Positions 55,213 to 63,701 of a DNA stretch of 64,000 nucleotides are shown piece after piece. This DNA is from Xanthomonas sp. Leaf131 (GTDB taxonomy: Bacteria; Pseudomonadota; Gammaproteobacteria; Xanthomonadales; Xanthomonadaceae): contig NZ_LMOG01000019.1 in NCBI RefSeq assembly GCF_001423495.1, positions 156,699 to 220,698 of the forward strand, written 5' to 3'. The first letter of the stretch is position 1, and each line of letters starts with the position of its first letter. The notes under the pieces were generated by a model. That model had not been told where the DNA came from, did not search any database, and was given only the letters and a program-made list of their open reading frames with translations. The position numbers and the translations under genes are program-made.

Positions 55213-56553
55213 ATGACATTGGTCTCGGCCTGGTTGCGCATTCCGTTCTGGCAACGCGTGGTGGCCGGCTTCGTGCTGGGTGCAATCGCCGGCGCAGCCA
55301 TGGGCCCGGCCGCCGATGTGTGGTTCGGCCCACTCGGCGATCTGTACGTCACCCTGATCAAGATGATCGCGATTCCGCTGGTGTTCTTCGCGGTGATCAA
55401 TGCGATCTCTTCGCTGCACGGGCAGAAATCCGTCGCCGCGCTTGGCGGGCGCACCTTCCTGTGGTTCGTCATCACCGCCGCGTTGGCGGTGGGCGTGGGC
55501 CTGGCAGTGGGCACGCTCATGCAGCCCGGCGCGGGCCATTTCAGCCTGAGCGTGGATTCGGCCTGGAAACCGCGCGATGTGCCCAGCCCGATCAAGGTGC
55601 TGCTGGATGTGGTGCCCTCCAACCCGTTCTACGCGTTGACCGGCATCGGCACCAAGACCAATGCGGCCGGCGAAACGGTGCTGGCTGCCGGGCGCGGATC
55701 GATCCTGCCGGTGATCTTCTTCGCCGCGCTGCTGGGCTTTGCGATGGTCAAGCTCGGCGAGCGCGTGGCCGAGGCACGCAAGCTCACCGCACAGTTGAGC
55801 GACATCATGATCCAGGTCACCCGCTTCGTGCTGGAGATGACCCCGCTCGGTACCTTCGGGCTGATTGCCAGTCTGGTGGGCAGCTACGGTTTTGCGAAGT
55901 TGCTGCCGTTCGGCAATTTCGTACTGGCGCTGTATGTGGCCTGCGCGATCCATATCGTGGTGGTCTATAGCAGCCTGCTGTTGCTGCATGGGCTGAATCC
56001 GTGGAAGTTCTTCCGTGGCGCCGCGCCGGGCATGCAGGTGGCATTCGTCAGTTCGTCCAGCTTTGCCGCGATGCCGGTGGCGATGCGCTCGATCACGCAT
56101 AATCTGGGCGTCAGCAAGGATTACGCTGCGTTCGCGGTGCCGCTGGGTGCCAGCATCAAGATGGATGGCTGCGGCGCGATTTTTCCGGCCTTGTGCGCGG
56201 TGTTCATTGCGCAATACACCGGCGTGCCGCTGACTGCCAATCAATACTTCGTGGTGCTGATCGCCTCGGTCCTGGGCAGCTTCGGCACCGCCGGGGTGCC
56301 GGGCACTGCGGTGATCATGGCCACGGTGGTGCTCAGTGCGGCCAACCTGCCGCTGGAAGTCATCGGTTATCTGTATGCGATCGACCGCATCCTGGACATG
56401 ATGCGCACCATGACCAACGTGACCGGGCAGATGCTGGTGCCGGTGCTGGTGGCCAAGGAAACCGGTTTGTTGGACAAGGCGGTCTACGAGTCGGCATCGA
56501 CGAACGTGGGGTTGGAAGATCCGCTGACCGATCGCGCCAGCTCGCAGCGCTGA
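55213..56553 (+). CDS. Dicarboxylate/amino-acid:cation symporter (DAACS)
   Basis: An inner-membrane carrier of about 446 residues with eight helices and the DAACS reentrant loops. The serine-rich signature is SSSSFAAMPVAMRSI, and the cation/substrate region is LGASIKMDGCGAIFPALCAVF, where the usual NxDG Asn is replaced by Lys. Other parts are VGVGLAVGTLMQPG and TSFGTAGVPGTAVIMATVVLS (given as GSFGTAGVPGTAVIMA). It likely takes up C4-dicarboxylates or glutamate. I take ATG 55213 (MTLVSAWLRIPFW); ATG 55201 is in frame. It is divergent from the phosphatase gene and 9 bp before the methyltransferase. Confidence 0.93.
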   Translation: MTLVSAWLRIPFWQRVVAGFVLGAIAGAAMGPAADVWFGPLGDLYVTLIKMIAIPLVFFAVINAISSLHGQKSVAALGGRTFLWFVITAALAVGVGLAVGTLMQPGAGHFSLSVDSAWKPRDVPSPIKVLLDVVPSNPFYALTGIGTKTNAAGETVLAAGRGSILPVIFFAALLGFAMVKLGERVAEARKLTAQLSDIMIQVTRFVLEMTPLGTFGLIASLVGSYGFAKLLPFGNFVLALYVACAIHIVVVYSSLLLLHGLNPWKFFRGAAPGMQVAFVSSSSFAAMPVAMRSITHNLGVSKDYAAFAVPLGASIKMDGCGAIFPALCAVFIAQYTGVPLTANQYFVVLIASVLGSFGTAGVPGTAVIMATVVLSAANLPLEVIGYLYAIDRILDMMRTMTNVTGQMLVPVLVAKETGLLDKAVYESASTNVGLEDPLTDRASSQR

Positions 56554-56562
56554 CCGCGACCG

Positions 56563-57399
56563 ATGACCGTTGGATTCCCCGCGCTGCGCGATCGGCTGCA
56601 GCAGTTGTCCGAGCTGGAGAACATCGACGGCGTGTTCGTGCAGCACGCGTTGGCCGATGATCCGTTCGAGCAGCAGTATCTGGAGATTCGGCGCAAGGAA
56701 GGTCGGCTCTATACCGATGCGCAGGTGCGTAGCTTGCCAAGGCCCAGCGGCAAGCTCGGCGCGAGTCTGGAATGGCAGGTGCGTGCGCTATCCAGTGCCT
56801 TGCTGGTGCAGCATTTACATGCGCGTGCAGGCGAGGGCGCCATTCTCGAACTGGGTTGCGGCAACGGCTGGCTGTCGCAGTTGTTGGCACAATCGCTGCA
56901 ACGCGATGTCTGCGGTATCGATGTCAATCGCACCGAACTGACTCAGGCCGCACGCGTGTTCGGCCACGACCAGCGCCTGAGTTTCATCGCCGCCGACATC
57001 CAGACCCTGGCGCTGCCACGCGAGGCCTTTGACGTCATCGTGTTGCCGGCCTGCATCCAGTATTTCGCCGACCCCGCCGCCTTGGTTATCCGTCTGCTCG
57101 CCCAACTGCGCGACGGCGGCGAACTGCACATCCTCGACAGCCCGCTGTATCCCGACCGACAACGCGCCAGCGAAAGCGCCGCACGCAGCCTGCGCTATTT
57201 CACTGAGTTGGGCGTCCCTGCGCTGGCAGCGCACTACCATCAGCACACTTACGCCACGTTCGATCGGTTTGCAGTGCAATTGCTATTCGACCCGCGACGG
57301 CCGAGTGCGCGCCTGCGGCGGATGTTCAAGTTGAAACAGCTGCATTTCCCTTGGTTGTGTTTGCGTAAGCAGGACAACATTGAAGCGATAAGCGGTTGA
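56563..57399 (+). CDS. Class I SAM-dependent methyltransferase
   Basis: A 278-residue protein with a Rossmann-type methyltransferase domain. The SAM motif is ILELGCGNGWLSQLLAQ (about 94-110), with CGIDVNRTEL for the acidic loop and FDVIVLPACIQYF for motif II. LRDGGELHILDSPLYPDR is the post-II region. The substrate is not recognisable. It starts 9 bp after the symporter stop, so it may be co-transcribed with it, although the link is not functionally obvious. An N-terminal leader of about 80 residues carries helical character. Confidence 0.85.
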   Translation: MTVGFPALRDRLQQLSELENIDGVFVQHALADDPFEQQYLEIRRKEGRLYTDAQVRSLPRPSGKLGASLEWQVRALSSALLVQHLHARAGEGAILELGCGNGWLSQLLAQSLQRDVCGIDVNRTELTQAARVFGHDQRLSFIAADIQTLALPREAFDVIVLPACIQYFADPAALVIRLLAQLRDGGELHILDSPLYPDRQRASESAARSLRYFTELGVPALAAHYHQHTYATFDRFAVQLLFDPRRPSARLRRMFKLKQLHFPWLCLRKQDNIEAISG

Positions 57400-57489
57400 T
57401 CGAATACACGCGGAACTTCGAATGTCCCTGCGCGCTTCTGTCGCACCCGCATGGCACACTTCCAGCTCATCCATTGACGAGGGCGGGCG

Positions 57490-57981
57490 GTGACTGGCCA
57501 ACAGCGTGATCTGACATTTCGTTTTCTGGCCGAGCCCAGCGACGTCAACTTCGGCGGCAAGGTGCATGGCGGCGTGGTGATGAAGTGGATCGACCAGGTG
57601 GGTTTTGCCGCGGCCAGTGGCTGGAGCGGGCATTACTGCGTCACCGTGGCGGTGGGCGGCATTCGTTTCGTGGCGCCGGTACGGATCGGGGATCTGGTCG
57701 CGGTGTCGGCCAAGCTGGTCTACACCGGGCGCACCAGCATGCATTTCGCCATCGATGTGCGTGCACGCAGCCCGATGGGCGGCGACTCGCGGTTATGCAC
57801 GCATTGCATCATCGTGTTCGTGGCGATGGACCCGGACGGCGTCACCCCGGTGGAGGTGCCCTCCTGGCAGCCGGACACGCCGGAAGATCAGCGCTTGGCC
57901 GAATATGCGCTCAAGGTGATGGAACTGAGCAAGGGCATCGAGGACACCATGGCGCATTACAAGGCCGAGACCGATCACTGA
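57490..57981 (+). CDS. Acyl-CoA thioesterase (hotdog, YciA/BACH type)
   Basis: A 163-residue hotdog-fold enzyme that hydrolyses acyl-CoA. It has FLAEPSDVNFGGKVHGGVVMKWIDQ, the catalytic Asp/Gly region, GIRFVAPVRIGDLVAVSAKLVYTGRTSM and a CIIVFVAMDPDG strand. It begins at GTG 57490, with GAGGGCGG immediately upstream. The C-terminal tail (QRLAEYALKVMELSKGIEDT) is an extra helix as in cytosolic acyl-CoA hydrolases. The gene is convergent with the following histidine kinase, with about 120 bp between. Confidence 0.92.
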   Translation: MTGQQRDLTFRFLAEPSDVNFGGKVHGGVVMKWIDQVGFAAASGWSGHYCVTVAVGGIRFVAPVRIGDLVAVSAKLVYTGRTSMHFAIDVRARSPMGGDSRLCTHCIIVFVAMDPDGVTPVEVPSWQPDTPEDQRLAEYALKVMELSKGIEDTMAHYKAETDH

Positions 57982-58103
57982 CCCGGCTGCGGCAGCGAGC
58001 TGGCTGAGTCGCCATACCTTACGTTCCCCGCGATGCATCATCCGCCACATCACCACCGGCGCCTGGCGCAATCGTGCCGGCGCCGCGCGCGGGATGCGAT
58101 GGT

Positions 58104-60041
58104 TTATCCGGCCGGCGGGTCGCGCTCGTCATCGGACCAGCCCGTGATCGGCAGGCGCAGCACCATGACCGCGCCGCCTTGTGGACTGTTGTGGGCCTGG
58201 ATGGAGCCGCGATGCTCATCGACGATGCGCTGCACGATGGCCAGGCCCAGCCCCGTGCCCTTGCGGCGCCGGGTGAAGAATGGGTCGAACAGGAACGGCA
58301 GGTCCTCGGCGGCGAAGCCCGCGCCGCGATCCTGCACACGGCACTCCACCGCGCGATTCCCGTCGTCCTCGATCGTGCTGGCGGTGATGGTCACCTCGGT
58401 GCCGGCAGGCGCATGCTGGACCGCGTTCTCGATCAGGTTGACGAACACCTGCAGCAAGCGGCCATGGTTCATCGGTAGCACGCCGTCATAGGCGCTGGCC
58501 TGGTTGACGATGACAACTGTTGCTGCGTCGGCAGCCGGGCCGCAGATATGGCCGGCCTCGGCGATCACATTACCCAGGCGTCCGTTGGTGAACTCTTCGG
58601 TCGGCGGCCGGCCGTATTCGAGCAGGTCCGTCATCAGCTTGTTCAGTCGGCGCACCTCGCGGCGCAGCACTTCCCGGTGACGGCCGCTTCCGCCGCCGTG
58701 GGAACTTGCCTCCATCGCATCCAGGGTCGATGAAATGCCGAACAACGGGTTGCGCACCTCGTGGGCAACGCCGGCCATCAGCGCGCCGATGGCCGCCATG
58801 GCCTCGCTACGGCGCAACTCGGCCTGCAGCTTTCCGCGTTCCCGCTCGGACCGTGCGCGTTCTGCGATTTCCTGGCGCAGGTCCGCTACCGTCAGCCGCA
58901 GTTTCTGTTCGCTGTCTTCCAGCAGCGCTTTGGAGACGGTGCTTTCCTGCAGTCGCGCCACCATCAGGTTGAATTGCCGTGCCAGGTCGTCGAACTCGTC
59001 CTTGCCGCGTTCGGCGATGCGGTAGCCAAGATTGCCGTCGCCAATGGCCTTGGTACCCGATGCCAGTTTTCTCAATGGCCTGACGACCGTCATGATCAGC
59101 AATGCACCCACCACCATCGCAACCAGCAGGTACAGCGGGATCGCATACCCCAGCATGTTCAGCACCCGCACCGCGATGCGGTCCGCTTCCTTCTGCGGTG
59201 CCGTCAGCCCCTTGGCTGCCAACGGTTCGATCTCATCGTCGGAGACGTCGTCGAGATGATTCTGCAATCTGACAAATTGCCTCGCCAATGCATCGATGGC
59301 GTCCTCGCCCACAAGCAGTTCATCGACACCGCGTCTGATCTGCACACGCAAGGCCTCCGCATCATCGCCCAGCCGTCGCTGCTCCGGCGCCAGCGGCAAA
59401 CGCCGATACTCGGAGATGGCATCATCGAGGTCGGCGATTCTTTCCAGCAACTGCCGCGTCGTCAGCGCCGTCGTCCTGCGCTCATAGGCCGACAGCCAGA
59501 ATCCGAGTTTCGCTGCCTGTGCTTCCATATTCGCGATCGCAGCCAGACTGCGCCTTCGCGCTGGTTCGGTTGTCGGCGCAGCCGCCACCATGCGATGGTC
59601 TGCAAGCGCGTCGATGTCTTTCAACAGCCCGGTGACACGCTCGAACGTGGCGTCGAGCGCGTCCCTTTTATCCATCAGCGCAGCGCCGATACCCGAAAGA
59701 TTCTTGAAGTCGGTAGCGAGGTGCCTGCCCAACTCGATTTCCCTGTCGGTGCTGCTCAACTGCATGTAGTTGGCGTGGTAGCGGGAAAAGTCGGCGCTGT
59801 CGTTGACGGTTTCCGCGCGGGTATCCGCAAGCGGTTGTGCGATGTACTGCAGCACACCATAGGCATACTCACCGACATTCTTTTCCATCTCGAGGGCAGC
59901 GATGCTGAAGGGCGCATCGATCTGCTCGAGTCTGGTCAGATGGCCGACGACCTCGTCGAGTCCGCGCTGGACGTAGAGCATCGACATCACGCCGAAGGCG
60001 ACGATGATCGCGATGCCTGCATAGATCTTCGCCTTGACCAT
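58104..60041 (-). CDS. HAMP-containing sensor histidine kinase of the NtrC partner
   Basis: A 645-residue membrane kinase. A membrane helix (about 5-22) and a second near 300-322 (LLVAMVVGALLIMTVV) enclose a large helical periplasmic sensor domain without a family I can name. HAMP follows (RPLRKLASGTKAIGDGNLGY), then a coiled coil ERARSERERGKLQ, then the H-box GVAHEVRNPLFG with His427. ATP-binding parts are LIENAVQHAPAGTEV, DRGAGFAAEDLPF and RKGTGLGLAIVQ. It probably phosphorylates the sigma-54 activator encoded 61 bp upstream. The signal is unknown; the neighbours suggest phosphate or envelope sensing. Confidence 0.9.
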   Translation of the reverse strand: MVKAKIYAGIAIIVAFGVMSMLYVQRGLDEVVGHLTRLEQIDAPFSIAALEMEKNVGEYAYGVLQYIAQPLADTRAETVNDSADFSRYHANYMQLSSTDREIELGRHLATDFKNLSGIGAALMDKRDALDATFERVTGLLKDIDALADHRMVAAAPTTEPARRRSLAAIANMEAQAAKLGFWLSAYERRTTALTTRQLLERIADLDDAISEYRRLPLAPEQRRLGDDAEALRVQIRRGVDELLVGEDAIDALARQFVRLQNHLDDVSDDEIEPLAAKGLTAPQKEADRIAVRVLNMLGYAIPLYLLVAMVVGALLIMTVVRPLRKLASGTKAIGDGNLGYRIAERGKDEFDDLARQFNLMVARLQESTVSKALLEDSEQKLRLTVADLRQEIAERARSERERGKLQAELRRSEAMAAIGALMAGVAHEVRNPLFGISSTLDAMEASSHGGGSGRHREVLRREVRRLNKLMTDLLEYGRPPTEEFTNGRLGNVIAEAGHICGPAADAATVVIVNQASAYDGVLPMNHGRLLQVFVNLIENAVQHAPAGTEVTITASTIEDDGNRAVECRVQDRGAGFAAEDLPFLFDPFFTRRRKGTGLGLAIVQRIVDEHRGSIQAHNSPQGGAVMVLRLPITGWSDDERDPPAG

Positions 60042-60102
60042 GTCGCACTCCTCACGCGCGTGCCAATCTGACCTGTTGAGCGCTCAACCACGGCATGCGG
60101 GC

Positions 60103-61461
60103 TTAGCCGGGCTCGTGCGACGCCGCGCCGATGCCATGCATCTTGATCTTTTGATAGAGCGTGCTGCGTGGAATCCCCAGGCGCAGCGCGGCTTGTTCGA
60201 CCTTGCCTCCCACATCACGCAGAACGCGCTGGATGTGTTGTCGTTCGAGCTGCTGAAGCGTGAGGTCCATCGCATTGGCCGGCACGTCCTGCGCCGCAGG
60301 CAGCTCGAAGCGCAGGTCGCGTCGGGTGATGGTGTCGTCATTGCAGAGCAACGCGGCGCGCTCCAGCACATTGCGCAGTTCGCGGATATTGCCGGGCCAT
60401 GCATAGTCGCGCAGCGCCTGTTGCGCGTCATCGGTCAGTTGCACCTGCCGCGCCGGGTCGGTGACCAGGCGTGCCAGCAGCGTGGAAGCGAGCGAGAGGA
60501 TGTCCTGTTTGCGGTCGCGCAGTGCCGGCATCGTCAACGGAATGCTGCTGATGCGGAAATACAGGTCGCTGCGGAACGTGCCTTCCTTCACCTTGCTGGC
60601 AAGGTCGTGGTGAGTGGCGGCAATCAGCCGGATGTCCACTTCGCGCTCGCGCACCGCGCCCATCCGGCGAAAACGTTTTTCTTCCAGCACCTTGAGCAGC
60701 TTGGGCTGCACGCGTGGATCGACATCGCCGATCTCATCGAGGAAGACGGTGCCGCCATCGGCGATGTCGAGCATGCCCTGCTTGCTGGCGCTCGCCCCGG
60801 TGAACGCGCCTTTTTCGTGGCCGAACAATTCGGTTTCCAGAAACTCCGGCGACAGCCCGGCGCAATTGAGATCCACGAACGGCTCGTCGGCACGCGCGCT
60901 GTGGTGATGCAGCCACTTGGCGAGCATGCTCTTGCCGGTGCCGGTCTCTCCAAGAATCAGGATCGGGCTGTCGCTGCCCATCACCTTGCCTGCCTGCTCG
61001 GCCAGCATCCGGATGGCGGGGCTATCGCCCAGCAACGGGTCCACCCGTTCACGCTGTTCGCGTTTGCTCACCACTTGCTGCTGTCTATGCAGCCGCCGAT
61101 TGGTCAGCAGCCGCTTCACGATGGCGTGCAGCGCGGGCATTTCGATCGGCTTGGTCAGAAATTGTTCTGCGCCCTGTTTGATCACCTGCACCGCCAGGTC
61201 GATCGATCCGTAGGCCGTCAGCACGATCATGGGCACGTCCGGGTCGATCTGCCTGAAGTCGCGAAGCAGGTCGATCGCACTGCCGTCGTGCAGCCGGAAA
61301 TCGATGACCGCGACATCCGGCGACGATGCCTGGAACAGCTCCCGCGCCCTGCGACAGCTATCGGCATCGATCACGTCGTAGCCACGGGACTCCAGGAAGT
61401 CGCGCATGCCAAAACGGATGCTGTCCTCGTCATCGACGATCAGGATTCGGGTTCTTGCCAA
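60103..61461 (-). CDS. NtrC-family sigma-54-dependent response regulator
   Basis: A 452-residue activator: receiver domain 1-120 with the acidic pair at 10-11, phospho-acceptor Asp54 and Lys104; an AAA+ domain with Walker A GETGTGKS at 171-178, GAFTGA at 218-223 for sigma-54 contact and Walker B GGTVFLDEIGD; and a C-terminal Fis-like HTH (GGKVEQAALRLGIPRSTLYQ). It needs RpoN for action. The linked kinase follows 61 bp downstream and the porin gene precedes it by 30 bp, which puts it within the VTC-phytase-porin set. Its own target promoters were not identified in the short gaps. Confidence 0.94.
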   Translation of the reverse strand: MARTRILIVDDEDSIRFGMRDFLESRGYDVIDADSCRRARELFQASSPDVAVIDFRLHDGSAIDLLRDFRQIDPDVPMIVLTAYGSIDLAVQVIKQGAEQFLTKPIEMPALHAIVKRLLTNRRLHRQQQVVSKREQRERVDPLLGDSPAIRMLAEQAGKVMGSDSPILILGETGTGKSMLAKWLHHHSARADEPFVDLNCAGLSPEFLETELFGHEKGAFTGASASKQGMLDIADGGTVFLDEIGDVDPRVQPKLLKVLEEKRFRRMGAVREREVDIRLIAATHHDLASKVKEGTFRSDLYFRISSIPLTMPALRDRKQDILSLASTLLARLVTDPARQVQLTDDAQQALRDYAWPGNIRELRNVLERAALLCNDDTITRRDLRFELPAAQDVPANAMDLTLQQLERQHIQRVLRDVGGKVEQAALRLGIPRSTLYQKIKMHGIGAASHEPG

Positions 61462-61491
61462 TCTTTTGTCTCCGGCAGCGCCGCGCGCACG

Positions 61492-62625
61492 TCAGAACGA
61501 GAGTTGCGTGCGGGCCAACAAGATGTCGGGATTGTCCGTCCGTCCCCGGCGCTCGCTTCGCACATCGATGTAATTGAGCATGATACGCAAGCGATGGTTG
61601 ACGTAATAGTTGACCCCGACGGTCACGTTGTTTTCCTCGCCCCCCCGTACCCGGCCGTCGTCCAGGTCCAGATGGCTGTAGCGTGCGGTCAGTTCCCAGG
61701 CGCCGCGAAGCGGCTGCAGCGAAACGCTTCTGAACCTGCCGTTCTTGTACTGGCGCGACTCACCGGTGAGCACCCAGCTGCCCAATACGTACCAGCCTTG
61801 CAGCTGCGCATCGGCACTGCCGTGGCTGCGCCTGATGGCAGCACGCATCCATTCGGCCTGCACCGAAACCGGGCCGGCAATGGCTGCGGTTTCCAGCCCG
61901 ATGCGATCGATGCGATCGACGTTGTCCAGATCGCCGGTGTTCAAGAATCGGACATCCAGGGCTCTGGACTCCGGCCGTGCATTGAACTTGACCTCGCCGC
62001 TGGGACGTTCGATGACGACCGCCGCGCCCAGATGCAGCACTGTTCCGCCGTCGCCGGTGTCGACCGGCACGAAGGTGGCTCGTAGCGCGGCGCCACGGCC
62101 CCTGTCGCGGCCATCGATGGACCCGCCGAACCCCATGGCAGACAGCGTGTAGCGCCGGCGATTGCGGCTCACGCCCACACCTAACCGCCGCGATGGCGCG
62201 AAGGCATCGCTGGCCAAGGCGCGTTCGATCAAGGTGATGTTATTGGAACTGTTCAACTCCTCCAGCCCGAACGGAACCTTGAACTGGCCAAGATCCAGAT
62301 TGGCCTGCTTCCAGCCGTCGTATCGCAGCGCCACGCCATCGAAGCCTTCCTTGAATGCGCCCTGCTTGTGGGTGCCGCTGTCGGTGACGCTGTAGACGGC
62401 GGCGACGTCATAGGCGACCTCGAACGACCAATCGTCATTGAGCTTGCCATCGGCATCGAGCTTGGCACGCCGCAGCAGAAAGGCATCGTCTAGCTGCCTG
62501 ACGTCGGCCCGGTAGGTCGCGTAATCCAGATGCACGCGGCCGCCAAAGTGGATCTTGCGTGCGTGCGCCTCCGGCGTCGCTGCCAGGCAAGCCACCGACA
62601 GCCAGACAAGCAGTGGCGTGTTCAT
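61492..62625 (-). CDS. OprO/OprP-like phosphate-type porin
   Basis: A 377-residue outer-membrane beta-barrel. A signal peptide (LLVWLSVACLAATPEAHA) is followed by alternating strands: DDAFLLRRAKLDADGKLNDDWSF, VALRYDGWKQANLDLGQFKVPFG and ELTARYSHLDLDDGR. The DLGQFKVPFGLEEL and FLLRRA features are typical of OprO/OprP-family phosphate or polyphosphate porins. It ends ILLARTQLSF with the C-terminal Phe for barrel insertion. Arg-rich strands could line an anion pore. It would admit phosphate or polyphosphate-type anions, which fits the neighbours but is not proven. Confidence 0.88.
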   Translation of the reverse strand: MNTPLLVWLSVACLAATPEAHARKIHFGGRVHLDYATYRADVRQLDDAFLLRRAKLDADGKLNDDWSFEVAYDVAAVYSVTDSGTHKQGAFKEGFDGVALRYDGWKQANLDLGQFKVPFGLEELNSSNNITLIERALASDAFAPSRRLGVGVSRNRRRYTLSAMGFGGSIDGRDRGRGAALRATFVPVDTGDGGTVLHLGAAVVIERPSGEVKFNARPESRALDVRFLNTGDLDNVDRIDRIGLETAAIAGPVSVQAEWMRAAIRRSHGSADAQLQGWYVLGSWVLTGESRQYKNGRFRSVSLQPLRGAWELTARYSHLDLDDGRVRGGEENNVTVGVNYYVNHRLRIMLNYIDVRSERRGRTDNPDILLARTQLSF

Positions 62626-62656
62626 GCGAGGGTCCCGTCATGCGATTGACCGATGC

Positions 62657-63634
62657 TCATGGCCGCCGCACCAACACGAAGGTGGTGTCCTGCGTCACCA
62701 GTGCCCCGTTATCGCTCACCAGCAGAATGTGCTGCGGGTCGATCACGGTCATGCCTTCGAAGTTCTCCGGCCCAGCCGGAAGCATCGCGACGGCGTCGGT
62801 CGCACAGCTGCCGTCGCTGCTGCAGGCGGCAAGGTCCAGCCGGCGCACGCTGGCGGCGAAGCGGTCCTTGGCGCCTGCCTTGTCGCGTTCAAGCACCAGC
62901 AGGCTGCCGTCGGGCAGCACGTCCAGCCCCTTGAGACGGCTGTCAGGGGAATGCCGCAGGAACGACCAGCGCCGGTGTTTCGCGTACACCGTGTGGCGGT
63001 CTTCCCGTCGCTCCAGCAGAGGCGACTCGGGCGCTGTCAGAAGACCGTACGCAGGGTGGATCGCCACCGCCTCCAGGCCGCGTCCCTTTTTGCGATAGCG
63101 GCTCAGGTCGTCGGCCGGCGAGGGCACCGCGAGCTCGCCCAAAATGGTGCCGGTCGGGCTGAAACGCACGATTCGGGAGGGCTTGTCTTCCAGCGCAACA
63201 ACCAGTTCGGTGTCACCCGATACGCCATTGGCGGCGTTGTTGAGCGTCAGTCCTTCCGCATTGAATGCATCGGACGTCAAACCCGCCTTCGCGTCCACCA
63301 GCGCCGCCGAGTGAACGGGCTCCACGCGCACGATCTCATCGCCATCCAGGGTGAGGCGGAAATGGAACACGTAGCCGTTGTCGGACAGCGCATAGAGCCG
63401 CTGCTCGTCCGCGTCCCAGGCCAGCGCGGACAGCTCGGTGAGAGGAACGTTTCCCACCCGTGTTGTGGGCGGGAAGGTGAAGCGATGCCTATCCGATCGT
63501 GCATCGATCTGCGGTTGCGCGGTTTCGGTATGTGCGGGAACCGCGATCCCGGTGGTGACATGGGCGTCCTGTGTGCACGTTGTCAGCAGCCCCAGGGTGG
63601 CCAGGCCCGCAGTCAGAAGAAGGTTCAAGTGCAT
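62657..63634 (-). CDS. Esterase-like-phytase-family lipoprotein
   Basis: A 325-residue exported protein. The start ATG 63634 begins MHLNLLLTAGLATLGLLTTC, a lipobox ending LLTTC. The body resembles the esterase-like-activity-of-phytase family: LTELSALAWDADEQRLYALSDNG, LDGDEIVRVEPVHSAALVDAKAG, FNAEGLTLN, GRGLEAVAIHP and NFEGMTVIDPQHILLVSDNG. The domain forms a six-bladed propeller and may hydrolyse inositol phosphates or other esters, though members are poorly tested. Genes on both sides fit phosphorus handling. Confidence 0.85.
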   Translation of the reverse strand: MHLNLLLTAGLATLGLLTTCTQDAHVTTGIAVPAHTETAQPQIDARSDRHRFTFPPTTRVGNVPLTELSALAWDADEQRLYALSDNGYVFHFRLTLDGDEIVRVEPVHSAALVDAKAGLTSDAFNAEGLTLNNAANGVSGDTELVVALEDKPSRIVRFSPTGTILGELAVPSPADDLSRYRKKGRGLEAVAIHPAYGLLTAPESPLLERREDRHTVYAKHRRWSFLRHSPDSRLKGLDVLPDGSLLVLERDKAGAKDRFAASVRRLDLAACSSDGSCATDAVAMLPAGPENFEGMTVIDPQHILLVSDNGALVTQDTTFVLVRRP

Positions 63635-63701
63635 GGAAGGGTCCTGTCGGAAATGAGGGACGGTGTGATGCAGCGCGGATGTGCGCCGAGCGACGCGTAC
63701 G

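Noticed and set aside
60034-62085. Open frame of 683 codons antisense to the NtrC regulator and porin
   Set aside because: The real minus-strand genes have full domain motifs; the antisense translation has none.
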